Shown here: positions 28,527 to 36,145 of the stretch, piece by piece | Position numbering within the stretch: the first letter of the stretch is position 1 | How the letters are laid out: each line of letters starts with the position of its first letter | Program-made: the position numbers and the translations under genes | Assembly (NCBI GenBank): GCA_964468745.1 | Contig: CAYXVY010000079.1 | Location: forward strand, 38,719 to 102,718 | Direction of reading: 5' to 3' | DNA: 64,000 nt | Source: JACPRB01 sp964468745 | GTDB lineage: Bacteria > Planctomycetota > MHYJ01 > JACPRB01 | Notes under the pieces: model-generated | The model's input: only the letters and a program-made list of their open reading frames with translations | Told to the model about the DNA's origin: nothing | Databases searched by the model: none

Positions 28527-29003
28527 CTACTTCGACGCCTCGAATCCGAGGCTGAGCGAATTGATTCAGTAGCGGAGGCCGGTCGGCTTCGGTCCGTCGT
28601 GGAAGAGGTGGCCCAGGTGCGAGTCGCACTTCGCGCAGACCGCCTCCGAGGCGCCCCCGTCCGGCTTCAGGGCGACGGCCCCCTTGATGGCATCGAAGAA
28701 GCTGGGCCAGTCGCAGGCCTCGTATTTCGTCTCCGACGTGAAGAGCGCCTGACCGCAGGCGCCGCAGGTGTAGATGCCCTTCGCCGTGTTGTACAGCAGC
28801 TTGCCGGTACCGGGCCGCTCCGTTCCTTGCCGGCGAAGAATCTGGTACTGCTCCGGCGTCAGCTTCTTCTTGTAGTCCTCTTCGCTGCACGTCCCAACGG
28901 CGTCCTTCGCGGGTTTCATCTGCTCCTCGCTCGACGACGGCTTCGGCGAACAGCCCGTCCACGCGAGCATCGTCACCAACACCGCCGTCGCAATCTTCTT
29001 CAT
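28527..29003 (-). CDS. msrB: Selenocysteine-containing lipoprotein methionine-R-sulfoxide reductase B
   Basis: MsrB reduces methionine-R-sulfoxide in proteins. The 158-aa product has a lipoprotein-type signal (MKKIATAVLVTMLAWTGC, Cys18), then the MsrB fold with four zinc Cys (CGACG at about 80-83, CAKCDSHLGH at about 123-132) and FHDGPKPTGLRY. The next codon is UGA (28566-28568), at residue 146, exactly where the family has its catalytic Cys in RYCINS. The frame continues with INSLSLGFEASK to TAG at 28527-28529. Stopping at the UGA would give an enzyme without its nucleophile. A stem-loop of SECIS type follows the UGA. I therefore read UGA as selenocysteine. ATG 29003 is preferred over an upstream in-frame start because it begins the signal peptide. 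Confidence 0.9.
28537..28568 (-). promoter_or_regulatory. SECIS-like element of msrB
   Basis: Reading along the minus strand, UGA (28568-28566) is followed by 13 nt and then a perfect 6-bp stem GCCTCG/CGAGGC (28552-28547 with 28542-28537) closed by the tetraloop GATT. The apical loop begins 20 nt after the UGA and starts with G, as in bacterial SECIS elements recognised by SelB. It lies inside the coding sequence, as expected for bacteria. Confidence 0.7.
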
Positions 29004-29115
29004 GCGTCCACTTAACCGTACGCCCGCCGCCATTATTCCGGATCTGACAATCGATTGCGCGCTCTTTCGCCTGTTTGTTCTCGGTCCGCTCGAAGCATGC
29101 TACAAGTAACGCCTC

Positions 29116-30957
29116 ATGCTCGCCGCGTGGGTTCTCTGCCTCCTCGTCCAGGCCGAACCCGGCACTCTTGCGCTCGATGCCGATCGACCGGTCCTCGTAC
29201 GCGGCGTCCCGTTCACCCTCACGGTGCGTACATCGCCGTCGTTTTCGGGAACCATCGGCTTGCGAGGGCTGCGCAACGTGGACTCCGCCGATGTCGTGCG
29301 CGGCCAGGCTGTACTGCGCAATGTCGTCGCGGATGACGTGGTGATGGCGAGCGGACCGGGGCAAACGGCGCAGCTCGACCGTCGGTTCATCCCCGGCTGG
29401 TTCGGACTGCTGCCGCCGCTGCTGGCCATCCTGCTGGCCATACTTTCGCGACATATCCTCCTGTCGCTCCTCGCCGGCGCCTGGCTCGGCATGCTGATCG
29501 AGGCAGGGGTCGGCCCCTTCTCGCCGATTACGGCGGCCGTGGACGTCGTTGACCGCCTGGTCCGCTCCGCGCTCGCGCGACCGGAGCAGGAATCGACACT
29601 CCTTTTCATCCTCATGCTGGGCGGGATGCTCGGCGTCATGACGCACAGCGGCGGAACGCGCGGTCTCGGGGATTACGTCGCGCGCCAGGTCGCCACGCCG
29701 CGCCGCGGCATGGTGGCCGTCTGGGCGTCGGCGATCCTTTTCTTCATCGATGACGTCGCCAGCTGCCTCATCGTCGGCAGCTCGATGCGCCCCGTGACCG
29801 ACCGCCTGCGCATCGCGCGCGAGAAGCTGGCGTACATCATGGATTCGACGGTCGCCCCCATCGCGACGATCGGCCTCTTGTCGGTCATCTCGTTCGCGGA
29901 AGTCGGGCTCACGGAGAGCTCCGGCACATCGTTCGACCTGTTCCTGCATCTCATCCCGTACGGCTTCTACGCGATCCTCTCGACGATCCTCGTCCTCCTC
30001 GTCTGTGCAACCGGTCGTGACTTCGGAGCGATGCTCGCCGCGGAACGCCGTGCGATCACGACCGGCGCGGTCGTGCGCGTCGGCGGCAGGCCTCTGGCCG
30101 ATCGCGACCTCATCGCCGACGCCGATGAAATCGAGGACATGAGCGGCCGCTGGCAGAATGCCGTTTTCCCCGTGCTCGGCCTCATCGTGCTGACGGTGAT
30201 GGCGCTCTGGATCGACGGCGCGCGTGCCGGCGGCGCCGGCTTCTGGGACGCGCTGGGCAAGGCGCATGCCGAGCGCATGGTCCTCTTCGGCATCCTCGGA
30301 GGCACGATCATCGCGTACGCGTGCGCGCTGGGGCGCAAGCACCTGACATTCCGCCAAGCGGCGGAGTCCTGGGTGCGCGGCGGCAAGGCGACGTTCGTCC
30401 CTCTGGTCGTCATGACGCTTGCCTGGGCGATCACGCAAGTTGGTCGCGATCTTTCGACCGGGCCGTGGCTCGCGCAGGCGTTGGGGCCCGGCGCGCCCGC
30501 GCACTGGTTCCCGACCATCGCCTTTCTCGCGAGCGCGCTCCTCGCGGGATGCGTCGCCTCCCCCTGGACGGCGATGGCGCTCCTCATGCCCATCGTGCTG
30601 CCGATCCAGACGACCGAGAACGTCCACTACGGAATGCTCGCGGCGACGCTCTCAGGCGCCCTCTTCGGCGCGCAGATCTCGCCGATCGCGTCTTCGACAA
30701 TCGTCGCGTCGCTGGGCGCTTCGTGCGATCACATCGACCACGTGAAGACGCAACTGCCGTATGCCGTGCTCTGCGCCGGGGTGGCGCTGGCGTGTGGATT
30801 CATTCCCGTCGGTTTCGGCCTCTCCCCGTGGGTTGCGCTGCCGATTTCCGCCGCGGTCCTGGCAGGCGTCTTCTTGCTGCTCTCGCAATCGCGTCTCCCG
30901 CCCGAGGCCATAGAGATCGGCGACAGCGGATTGCCCGACGAGCCCACCGTGACTTAA
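29116..30957 (+). CDS. NhaC-type Na+/H+ antiporter with N-terminal extracytoplasmic domain
   Basis: The 613-aa protein has a signal-like start (MLAAWVLCLLVQAEP) and a small beta-rich domain (about 17-90). About a dozen membrane helices of the Na+/H+ antiporter NhaC family follow. Family features include SLLAGAWLGMLIEAG, ILFFIDDVASCLIVGSSMRPVTD with paired Asp in a helix, and LSGALFGAQISPIASSTIVAS. It would exchange Na+ (or an organic ion) for protons across the inner membrane. The N-terminal domain is not standard for bacterial NhaC. VgrG starts 13 nt downstream with its own GGAGG, so the two may share a transcript. Confidence 0.85.
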   Translation: MLAAWVLCLLVQAEPGTLALDADRPVLVRGVPFTLTVRTSPSFSGTIGLRGLRNVDSADVVRGQAVLRNVVADDVVMASGPGQTAQLDRRFIPGWFGLLPPLLAILLAILSRHILLSLLAGAWLGMLIEAGVGPFSPITAAVDVVDRLVRSALARPEQESTLLFILMLGGMLGVMTHSGGTRGLGDYVARQVATPRRGMVAVWASAILFFIDDVASCLIVGSSMRPVTDRLRIAREKLAYIMDSTVAPIATIGLLSVISFAEVGLTESSGTSFDLFLHLIPYGFYAILSTILVLLVCATGRDFGAMLAAERRAITTGAVVRVGGRPLADRDLIADADEIEDMSGRWQNAVFPVLGLIVLTVMALWIDGARAGGAGFWDALGKAHAERMVLFGILGGTIIAYACALGRKHLTFRQAAESWVRGGKATFVPLVVMTLAWAITQVGRDLSTGPWLAQALGPGAPAHWFPTIAFLASALLAGCVASPWTAMALLMPIVLPIQTTENVHYGMLAATLSGALFGAQISPIASSTIVASLGASCDHIDHVKTQLPYAVLCAGVALACGFIPVGFGLSPWVALPISAAVLAGVFLLLSQSRLPPEAIEIGDSGLPDEPTVT

Positions 30958-30970
30958 CCGGAGGTGTTCC

Positions 30971-33736
30971 ATGGCCGGTTCGATCTGGAAAGCGGTTCAC
31001 TTCAGCTCGAAGGCCGTTCCCGACGACACGCTCCTCGTCGCGAAGCTGGACGGGCATGAGCAGATCTCGAAGCCGTACCGATTCGAACTGGAGCTCCTCT
31101 CGCGGGACGTGGACATCGACTTCAAAAAAGTCCTGCGCGAACCGGCGTGGATCGGCATCGAGCAGGGCGCGAGCGCCGGAGCCGCCGAGCCTCTGAAGAT
31201 CCACGGACGCATCGCAACGTTTGAACAGGTCGAGGTGACGACGGCCGGCGTGCGCTATCGAGCCGTCCTCGTTCCGCGCCTCTGGAAGCTGTCCCTGTCG
31301 TACCAGAGCCGCATCTTTCAGAAGCTCACGGTTCCAAAGATCATCGAGCAGATCCTGCGCGAAGCTGGATTCGCCGCGGACGCATTCGAATTCAAGACGG
31401 CGCGCACCTATCCCGAACGCGAGTATGTCGTCCAGTACGAGGAAACCGATCTCGACTTCCTGTCGCGGTGGCTGGAACACGAAGGCATCTGGTACGTGTT
31501 CGAGCAGGGTGCGGCAGGGGAGAAGGTCATTTTCAGTGATGCGACGGCGCACTATCTGAAGCTGGCGGGGAAAGACTCCCTGCCCTTCCGCGCGGAGGGC
31601 CGCGGAATCGAGTGGGATGTGAACGGCCGGGCGGCGCAGGAGGAGTCGATTCACACGATCGCGTGCGCGCAGGCGCTCATCCCGAAGCAGGTGATCCTCA
31701 AGGACTACAACTGGCGCACGCCGGGGGTCGATTTGCGCTGCACGTCGGAGGTGAGTCCGGACGGCGAGGGCGTGGTCTTCGAATACAACAACCACTATCG
31801 CACGCCGGACGAGGGCAAGGTGCTCGCGAAGATACGCGCGGAGGAACTTCTCGCGAGAGAGAAGGTGCTGCGCGGCGTCGGAAGCTGCCGGGCGTTCCGC
31901 GCCGGCGCGACGTGGGAGCTGTCGAACCACGCGCGGTCCGATTTCAACGCGAAGCTGCTGCTCACCGAGGTGCGCCACCGGGCGACGCAGAGTCTCGCGC
32001 TCGACACGCGCTCGGCGACTCGCGCCGAGTACGCGAATGAGTTCGTGGGCGTCCCGGCCGACCGCACCTTTCGCGCACCACGTTCGACGGCATGGCCGGC
32101 GATCCACGGCACGATGCACGCGAAGGTCGATGCTTCCGGCACCGGGCAGTACGCCGAGGTGGACGAGGAGGGCCGCTACAAGGTGAAGCTGCCCCTAGAC
32201 CTGTCGAGCGCGGCGGCGGGGCAGGGCTCGCGCTGGATCCGCATGGCGCAGCCTTATGCCGGCGCGGACCACGGCATGCACTTCCCGCTGCACAAGGGGA
32301 CCGAAGTGCTGCTGACGCACATCGACGGCGATCCGGACCGTCCCATCATCGCCGGAGCCGTTCCAAATGCCGAGACATCGAGCGTCGTCGGAAGCACGAA
32401 TCAGACCGCCGGGGGCATCCGCACGGCAGGCGGTAATGAGATCTCGATGAAAGACACCGACGGACACCAGAGCATCTTTCTGCGGGCGGGAAGCGGCCGG
32501 TCCGCGATCGTCGTGGGATCCGGATCCAACGAGCGAGTGGACGTTTCGAGCGACAGCGCGATGGTTTCCACCGGCATTACATCGCTGTACTCGTACTTGA
32601 TAAATGACACGGTCGGCGCGCTCGGCGCGAGCATCACGTCCGGCTATCCGAAGCTCCAGGCGGCGCTCTTCGGCGTGCGGCTCGGATTGGACTTCTGCGG
32701 GAAGCGGCTTCTCACTCCCCATCTTAAGGAGGACAAGGGATGGGGCGAAGCGGGCGCGAAGGTCTGCGGCACACTCGTGGGGCTCGGAGGCACGATCATC
32801 GGCGCAGCGGTCAACATCCTCTACATGAAGAAGAACATCGAGCAGATCGTCGACAAGCTGGCGGTCGTCACGCCCAAGGCGATCGTCGGCGGCAAGGCGA
32901 AACAGTACGCCGTGAAGCTCTATCGCAAAGCGGGGAATTTTATCAAGGGCGTCGGCGCGGGCGGCTTCGGCGCGTATCTCGTGCGCGGCGGAGGCGGCAC
33001 GCGGCTCGCCCTGAGCCGGCTCGGAGAGGGCATGCTCCTGGGCACCGATAAGGGGAAACTGGTGCTGTACGGGGATGACGTCGGCTGCACGGCCGGAAAG
33101 GACATGCAGATCACCGCCGGGGGCGAGGTTCGCATCATCAGCGGGAACAGCCACCTGGCGCTGCACAAGGACAATCTGAGTTTGTTCTACGAGGAGGAGG
33201 GAAAGAACGACCATTGGATCTGCATGGATTCGAAGGGCATCGAGATCAGCACCAACAAGGACGTTCTCATCGGGGCAGAGAAGGACGACATCCAGAAGAA
33301 GCCAGGCGAGGAGAACTACATCCACCTGGACTCCGGCGGAGGAGCGCTTATCAGCGGCAAGGACATGTGCTTGGCTCAGTCCGGCAAGGCCTTCCTCACG
33401 CTGATGCCCGCCACTGCCATGTTCTGCATCAACGACGGGAGCGCGTGCGGCGTGCAGATCGACAAGGACGGCACCGTGACAATCTTCGGCAAGGACGTCC
33501 GAATCGAGGCACCCAAGATCACAATCGGCGACGCCTCCACCGATCTCACGCTGCAAGGCAAGAAGGTGGAAACGAAGAGCGCGGGACCGGCGAGCGTCAA
33601 GAGCGGCGCACCGGTCCAGATCCAGGGAGGTGCAGTGAACGTCGTGCCCGACTCGCCGCCCGTGGTCGGCCCCGCGCAACCGTCGGCCGGACGGGTTGCC
33701 AAGATGAAGCAGAAGTTCCTCGCGCTCTTCAAATGA
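30971..33736 (+). CDS. vgrG: VgrG spike protein with hydrophobic insertion in the beta-helix
   Basis: The 921-aa protein has a gp27-like N-terminus (about 1-380: FELELLSRDVDIDF, QYEETDLDFLSRWLEHEG). The gp5 OB-fold is at about 385-470 (YKVKLPLD, GSRWIRMAQPYAG, GTEVLLTHIDGDPDRPIIAG). The start of the gp5 C-terminal beta-helix follows. From about 540 to 690 the helix is broken by a hydrophobic stretch (GTLVGLGGTIIGAAVNILYM, then GVGAGGFGAYLVRGGG), after which beta-helix repeats resume (AGKDMQITAGGEVRIISG). VgrG tips the T6SS or related contractile needle. The insertion may be an internal effector or scaffold. The start is supported by GGAGG. It overlaps the next gene by 4 nt. Confidence 0.92.
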   Translation: MAGSIWKAVHFSSKAVPDDTLLVAKLDGHEQISKPYRFELELLSRDVDIDFKKVLREPAWIGIEQGASAGAAEPLKIHGRIATFEQVEVTTAGVRYRAVLVPRLWKLSLSYQSRIFQKLTVPKIIEQILREAGFAADAFEFKTARTYPEREYVVQYEETDLDFLSRWLEHEGIWYVFEQGAAGEKVIFSDATAHYLKLAGKDSLPFRAEGRGIEWDVNGRAAQEESIHTIACAQALIPKQVILKDYNWRTPGVDLRCTSEVSPDGEGVVFEYNNHYRTPDEGKVLAKIRAEELLAREKVLRGVGSCRAFRAGATWELSNHARSDFNAKLLLTEVRHRATQSLALDTRSATRAEYANEFVGVPADRTFRAPRSTAWPAIHGTMHAKVDASGTGQYAEVDEEGRYKVKLPLDLSSAAAGQGSRWIRMAQPYAGADHGMHFPLHKGTEVLLTHIDGDPDRPIIAGAVPNAETSSVVGSTNQTAGGIRTAGGNEISMKDTDGHQSIFLRAGSGRSAIVVGSGSNERVDVSSDSAMVSTGITSLYSYLINDTVGALGASITSGYPKLQAALFGVRLGLDFCGKRLLTPHLKEDKGWGEAGAKVCGTLVGLGGTIIGAAVNILYMKKNIEQIVDKLAVVTPKAIVGGKAKQYAVKLYRKAGNFIKGVGAGGFGAYLVRGGGGTRLALSRLGEGMLLGTDKGKLVLYGDDVGCTAGKDMQITAGGEVRIISGNSHLALHKDNLSLFYEEEGKNDHWICMDSKGIEISTNKDVLIGAEKDDIQKKPGEENYIHLDSGGGALISGKDMCLAQSGKAFLTLMPATAMFCINDGSACGVQIDKDGTVTIFGKDVRIEAPKITIGDASTDLTLQGKKVETKSAGPASVKSGAPVQIQGGAVNVVPDSPPVVGPAQPSAGRVAKMKQKFLALFK

Positions 33737-34326
33737 ACATGAGCTACGAACAGCGCGCAGACGACTGGATGGCCCTGCTGCTCGAGCAGCTTCGGCAGCA
33801 TCGCATCCCCGCGGAACCCGTGCTGGGACTTCCGCCGGACGACTTCGATCCGTCGGAACTGAAGGCGGTCGTCGCGCGGGCGGAGCAAGCGCACACAGAC
33901 GCCGTATCCGCCTTCGACGCCAAACTGCGCGAGCTTGGACTGTCCGACGAGAAATTGAGACAGGCCGCCGAACAGATGCCGACGGGATCCCCCCCGATCG
34001 CACCGGCCACCATCGCGGAGGATGCACCGCTCCAGGATGTGCTCAAGTCGCTCCAGGCGGCGCTCACCGGGGCCGAAGGCGCCTTCGACGCAGAGCTCCG
34101 CGAGATGGGACTTGACGACGAAACTCTGCGCCGCGCCACAGAACAGATGCCGGTGGCGCCGCCGGCGCAGGCGACGTTGCCGGACGATGCCCCCCTGCAG
34201 GACGTTCTCAACTCGCTGCAGGAGACGCTCAACAAGGCGGAATCGGGACTGGATGCCGAACTGCGGAAGCTCGGGCTCGACCCGGCCAATCTCCCGGAAC
34301 CCCCTACGGAGCTACCAGCACCTTAG
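33733..34326 (+). CDS. VgrG-linked protein of three tandem helical repeats
   Basis: The 197-aa acidic protein starts at ATG 33733, overlapping the VgrG stop (ATGA). It is built from three related units of about 45-55 residues (about 32-83, 95-139, 151-187). Each combines DAPLQDVLxSLQ, a helix AExxxDAELRELGL, and DDExLRxATEQMP; Pro/Ala linkers separate them. I know no family for it. The tight coupling suggests an adaptor or chaperone that delivers cargo to this VgrG, comparable in position to DUF2169/DUF4123-type adaptors. Its 3' end overlaps by 23 nt the convergent DUF4150 gene. Confidence 0.8.
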   Translation: MNMSYEQRADDWMALLLEQLRQHRIPAEPVLGLPPDDFDPSELKAVVARAEQAHTDAVSAFDAKLRELGLSDEKLRQAAEQMPTGSPPIAPATIAEDAPLQDVLKSLQAALTGAEGAFDAELREMGLDDETLRRATEQMPVAPPAQATLPDDAPLQDVLNSLQETLNKAESGLDAELRKLGLDPANLPEPPTELPAP

Positions 34327-34711
34327 CCTGGCTCGGGGCGACGATCGTCCCCATCGGCATGTTCGCGTTCGCGCCGTTGTGCGCCGTCATCGAAGTCACC
34401 ATCGCGATCTTCTTCCCCCCAGCCATCACCTTCATCGACCCCATCTTGATCACGATCTTGTCCATGTTCTTGCCCGACACCACGCCGCCCGCCACGCCCG
34501 CCTCGTCCCCCTGCGACATCGGCACTTCCGTCATCTCGACACAGACAGGCATGTTCTCGATCATCACCTTGGGGGAGAACTTCACCGCCATGGCCATCTG
34601 CCCGAGGTTCGGGTACGGGATCGGGACAGGAGGCGCAGGCGGCGCGGGCGTCTTGCAGACGTCCGGCATCGCCTGACACATCCCTCCAGCCTTGGTTGTC
34701 GCGGGAAGCAT
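34304..34711 (-). CDS. DUF4150/PAAR-like spike-tip protein
   Basis: The 135-aa protein matches the DUF4150 (PAAR-like) family: MCQAMPDVCKTPAPPAPPVPIPYPN-type Pro-rich start, PKVMIENMPVCVEMTEVPMSQGDEAGV, and a Gly/Met-rich end. Such proteins cap VgrG spikes and may carry effector domains; this one has no extension, so it is a bare tip. It is the first-translated neighbour of the DUF3540 gene only in genomic order: transcription runs from 38273 down to 34304, so it is the last gene of that operon, 3 nt after DUF3540. Confidence 0.85.
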   Translation of the reverse strand: MLPATTKAGGMCQAMPDVCKTPAPPAPPVPIPYPNLGQMAMAVKFSPKVMIENMPVCVEMTEVPMSQGDEAGVAGGVVSGKNMDKIVIKMGSMKVMAGGKKIAMVTSMTAHNGANANMPMGTIVAPSQAKVLVAP

Positions 34712-34714
34712 GCT

Positions 34715-35200
34715 CTACCCCAGGTAAATCTTTTCGCCGTCGATCTTCACCGGCCCGCGCGCCTGCTCCGTGATGCGCTCAGCGACGAGTGTGCTGTCGC
34801 CGTCGATCACCGAGCGCGTGCGCCCCGCGCGAAGATGCAGCGCGTCTGTCACCCAGCGATAGCAGCGGACGAAGCGTTCGAAAGCGACACCGGCGACCGT
34901 CTCGAATCGATCGGCACGCACCGTCACATCGTGCGCCTCGATTTCGATGGCTCCCCCCGCACGAATCGTAAGATCGCCGGGCGCGTCGAGCACCGTCTTC
35001 CCCCGGCCCTGGAGCACGCCGATGATGTACGTCTCATCGTCGCCGATGGCCAGCACGATGTCGCCGGGCTCGGGGCGATAGGGCGTTGCGAGCGCGAGTT
35101 GCGCCCACGCTTCGCGTCCACCTCGTTCAAGCTGAACACGATCGCCGTCGACCGCAATCACAGTTGCGGGTCCGAGCATGACTTGCGTGTCCGCGTACAT
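34715..35200 (-). CDS. DUF3540 T6SS-associated protein
   Basis: The 161-aa product resembles DUF3540 proteins: an OB-like N-terminal half (GPATVIAVDGDRVQLERGGREAWAQLA, PEPGDIVLAIGDDETYIIGVL), then a beta-helical half (DLTIRAGGAIEIEAHDVTVRADRFETV) that recalls the gp5/VgrG needle. DUF3540 genes travel with DUF2169, DUF4150 and pentapeptide genes in T6SS cargo clusters, and this is the case here. ATG 35200 is preceded by GGAGG on the minus strand. Its length is typical. Confidence 0.85.
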   Translation of the reverse strand: MYADTQVMLGPATVIAVDGDRVQLERGGREAWAQLALATPYRPEPGDIVLAIGDDETYIIGVLQGRGKTVLDAPGDLTIRAGGAIEIEAHDVTVRADRFETVAGVAFERFVRCYRWVTDALHLRAGRTRSVIDGDSTLVAERITEQARGPVKIDGEKIYLG

Positions 35201-35209
35201 GGCGTCCTC

Positions 35210-36145
35210 CTACCTGGGCTTGAAGGTTTCCGCTTCGAGAAGAGCGAGATCGGTCTTGCGCACACGCTTCAGCAATGCGCCCGACCAATTCGTCCCTTGC
35301 TCCGTCACCGCATGCAGATTGGCGTATTCGAGCTGTGCATCACTGAAGACCGCGACATCAAGCTTGGCGTATGAAAAGTCCGCGGCGCGCACGATCGCGC
35401 GCGCGAAGACGGCTCCCTGGGCATCGGCGCGCACGAATCGGCCGCGAGACACGTCGGCCCCCGTGAAGTCGGCCTTCACGATGCATGCCGCCTCGAACGA
35501 CGCGCCCTGAATCACGGCGGCGGTGAAAACGGCTTCGCGCGCCTGGACGCCCGTGAAGTCCGGGGCGAAGCCGCGCGCCGACTGGAATCGCGCGCCCGCA
35601 AGATTCGCTCCCGAAAAGTCCGTCCCGCGGATCGTCGCCTTGAGAAACGCCGATCCGGCGAGATTTGCCTTCGCGAAGCGCGAGTGCGTGAGATCGCACC
35701 GCGAGAAGTCGGTCCCCGGCAGGTCCGCACCGGAAAGATCGACCTTCGAAAACGTTGCTCCCGTGAGCTTGGCGCCGGCGAGTTTGTCGTTCTGCAGCAC
35801 GCATCCGATCACGCGCGCGCGCGCGAAGTCCGTCGCCGCGAATGTGCAACCGATGAGGGTCGCTCCCTCGATGTGAGCGTCGTGAAGCGTGGCGGCGCCG
35901 AAGTCGCAATCGCGAAGACTCGTGCCGACCAGGCTCGCGCCGGTGAAATCCGCGCCGTTCAGATCGCAGCCGACGAGTTCAGCGCCGTCGAGGACCGCCC
36001 CCGAGAGATCGGCACCGCGCAGCACGACCTTCTCGAGCGATTTGCCCGCGAGATTCGCCCGCTGTAGACGCACGCGACCCGCGTCGATGCCCACCGCGGG
36101 ACCTTCGGCGAGGAGCGCAAGCAGCCGTTCGGCGGTTTCAGGCAA
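35210..36145 (-). CDS. Pentapeptide-repeat protein
   Basis: The 311-aa protein is nearly all A(D/N)LxG-type pentapeptides (ADLSGAVLDGAELVGCDLNG, ADFTGASLVGTSLRDC and many more), which fold into a right-handed quadrilateral beta-helix. I place the start at TTG 36145 because GGAGG lies 8 nt upstream and this start just overlaps the stop of the DUF2169 gene at 36138; the longer in-frame extension is a shadow. It belongs to the VgrG-associated set, where pentapeptide proteins are regular but poorly understood partners. Confidence 0.82.
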   Translation of the reverse strand: MPETAERLLALLAEGPAVGIDAGRVRLQRANLAGKSLEKVVLRGADLSGAVLDGAELVGCDLNGADFTGASLVGTSLRDCDFGAATLHDAHIEGATLIGCTFAATDFARARVIGCVLQNDKLAGAKLTGATFSKVDLSGADLPGTDFSRCDLTHSRFAKANLAGSAFLKATIRGTDFSGANLAGARFQSARGFAPDFTGVQAREAVFTAAVIQGASFEAACIVKADFTGADVSRGRFVRADAQGAVFARAIVRAADFSYAKLDVAVFSDAQLEYANLHAVTEQGTNWSGALLKRVRKTDLALLEAETFKPR

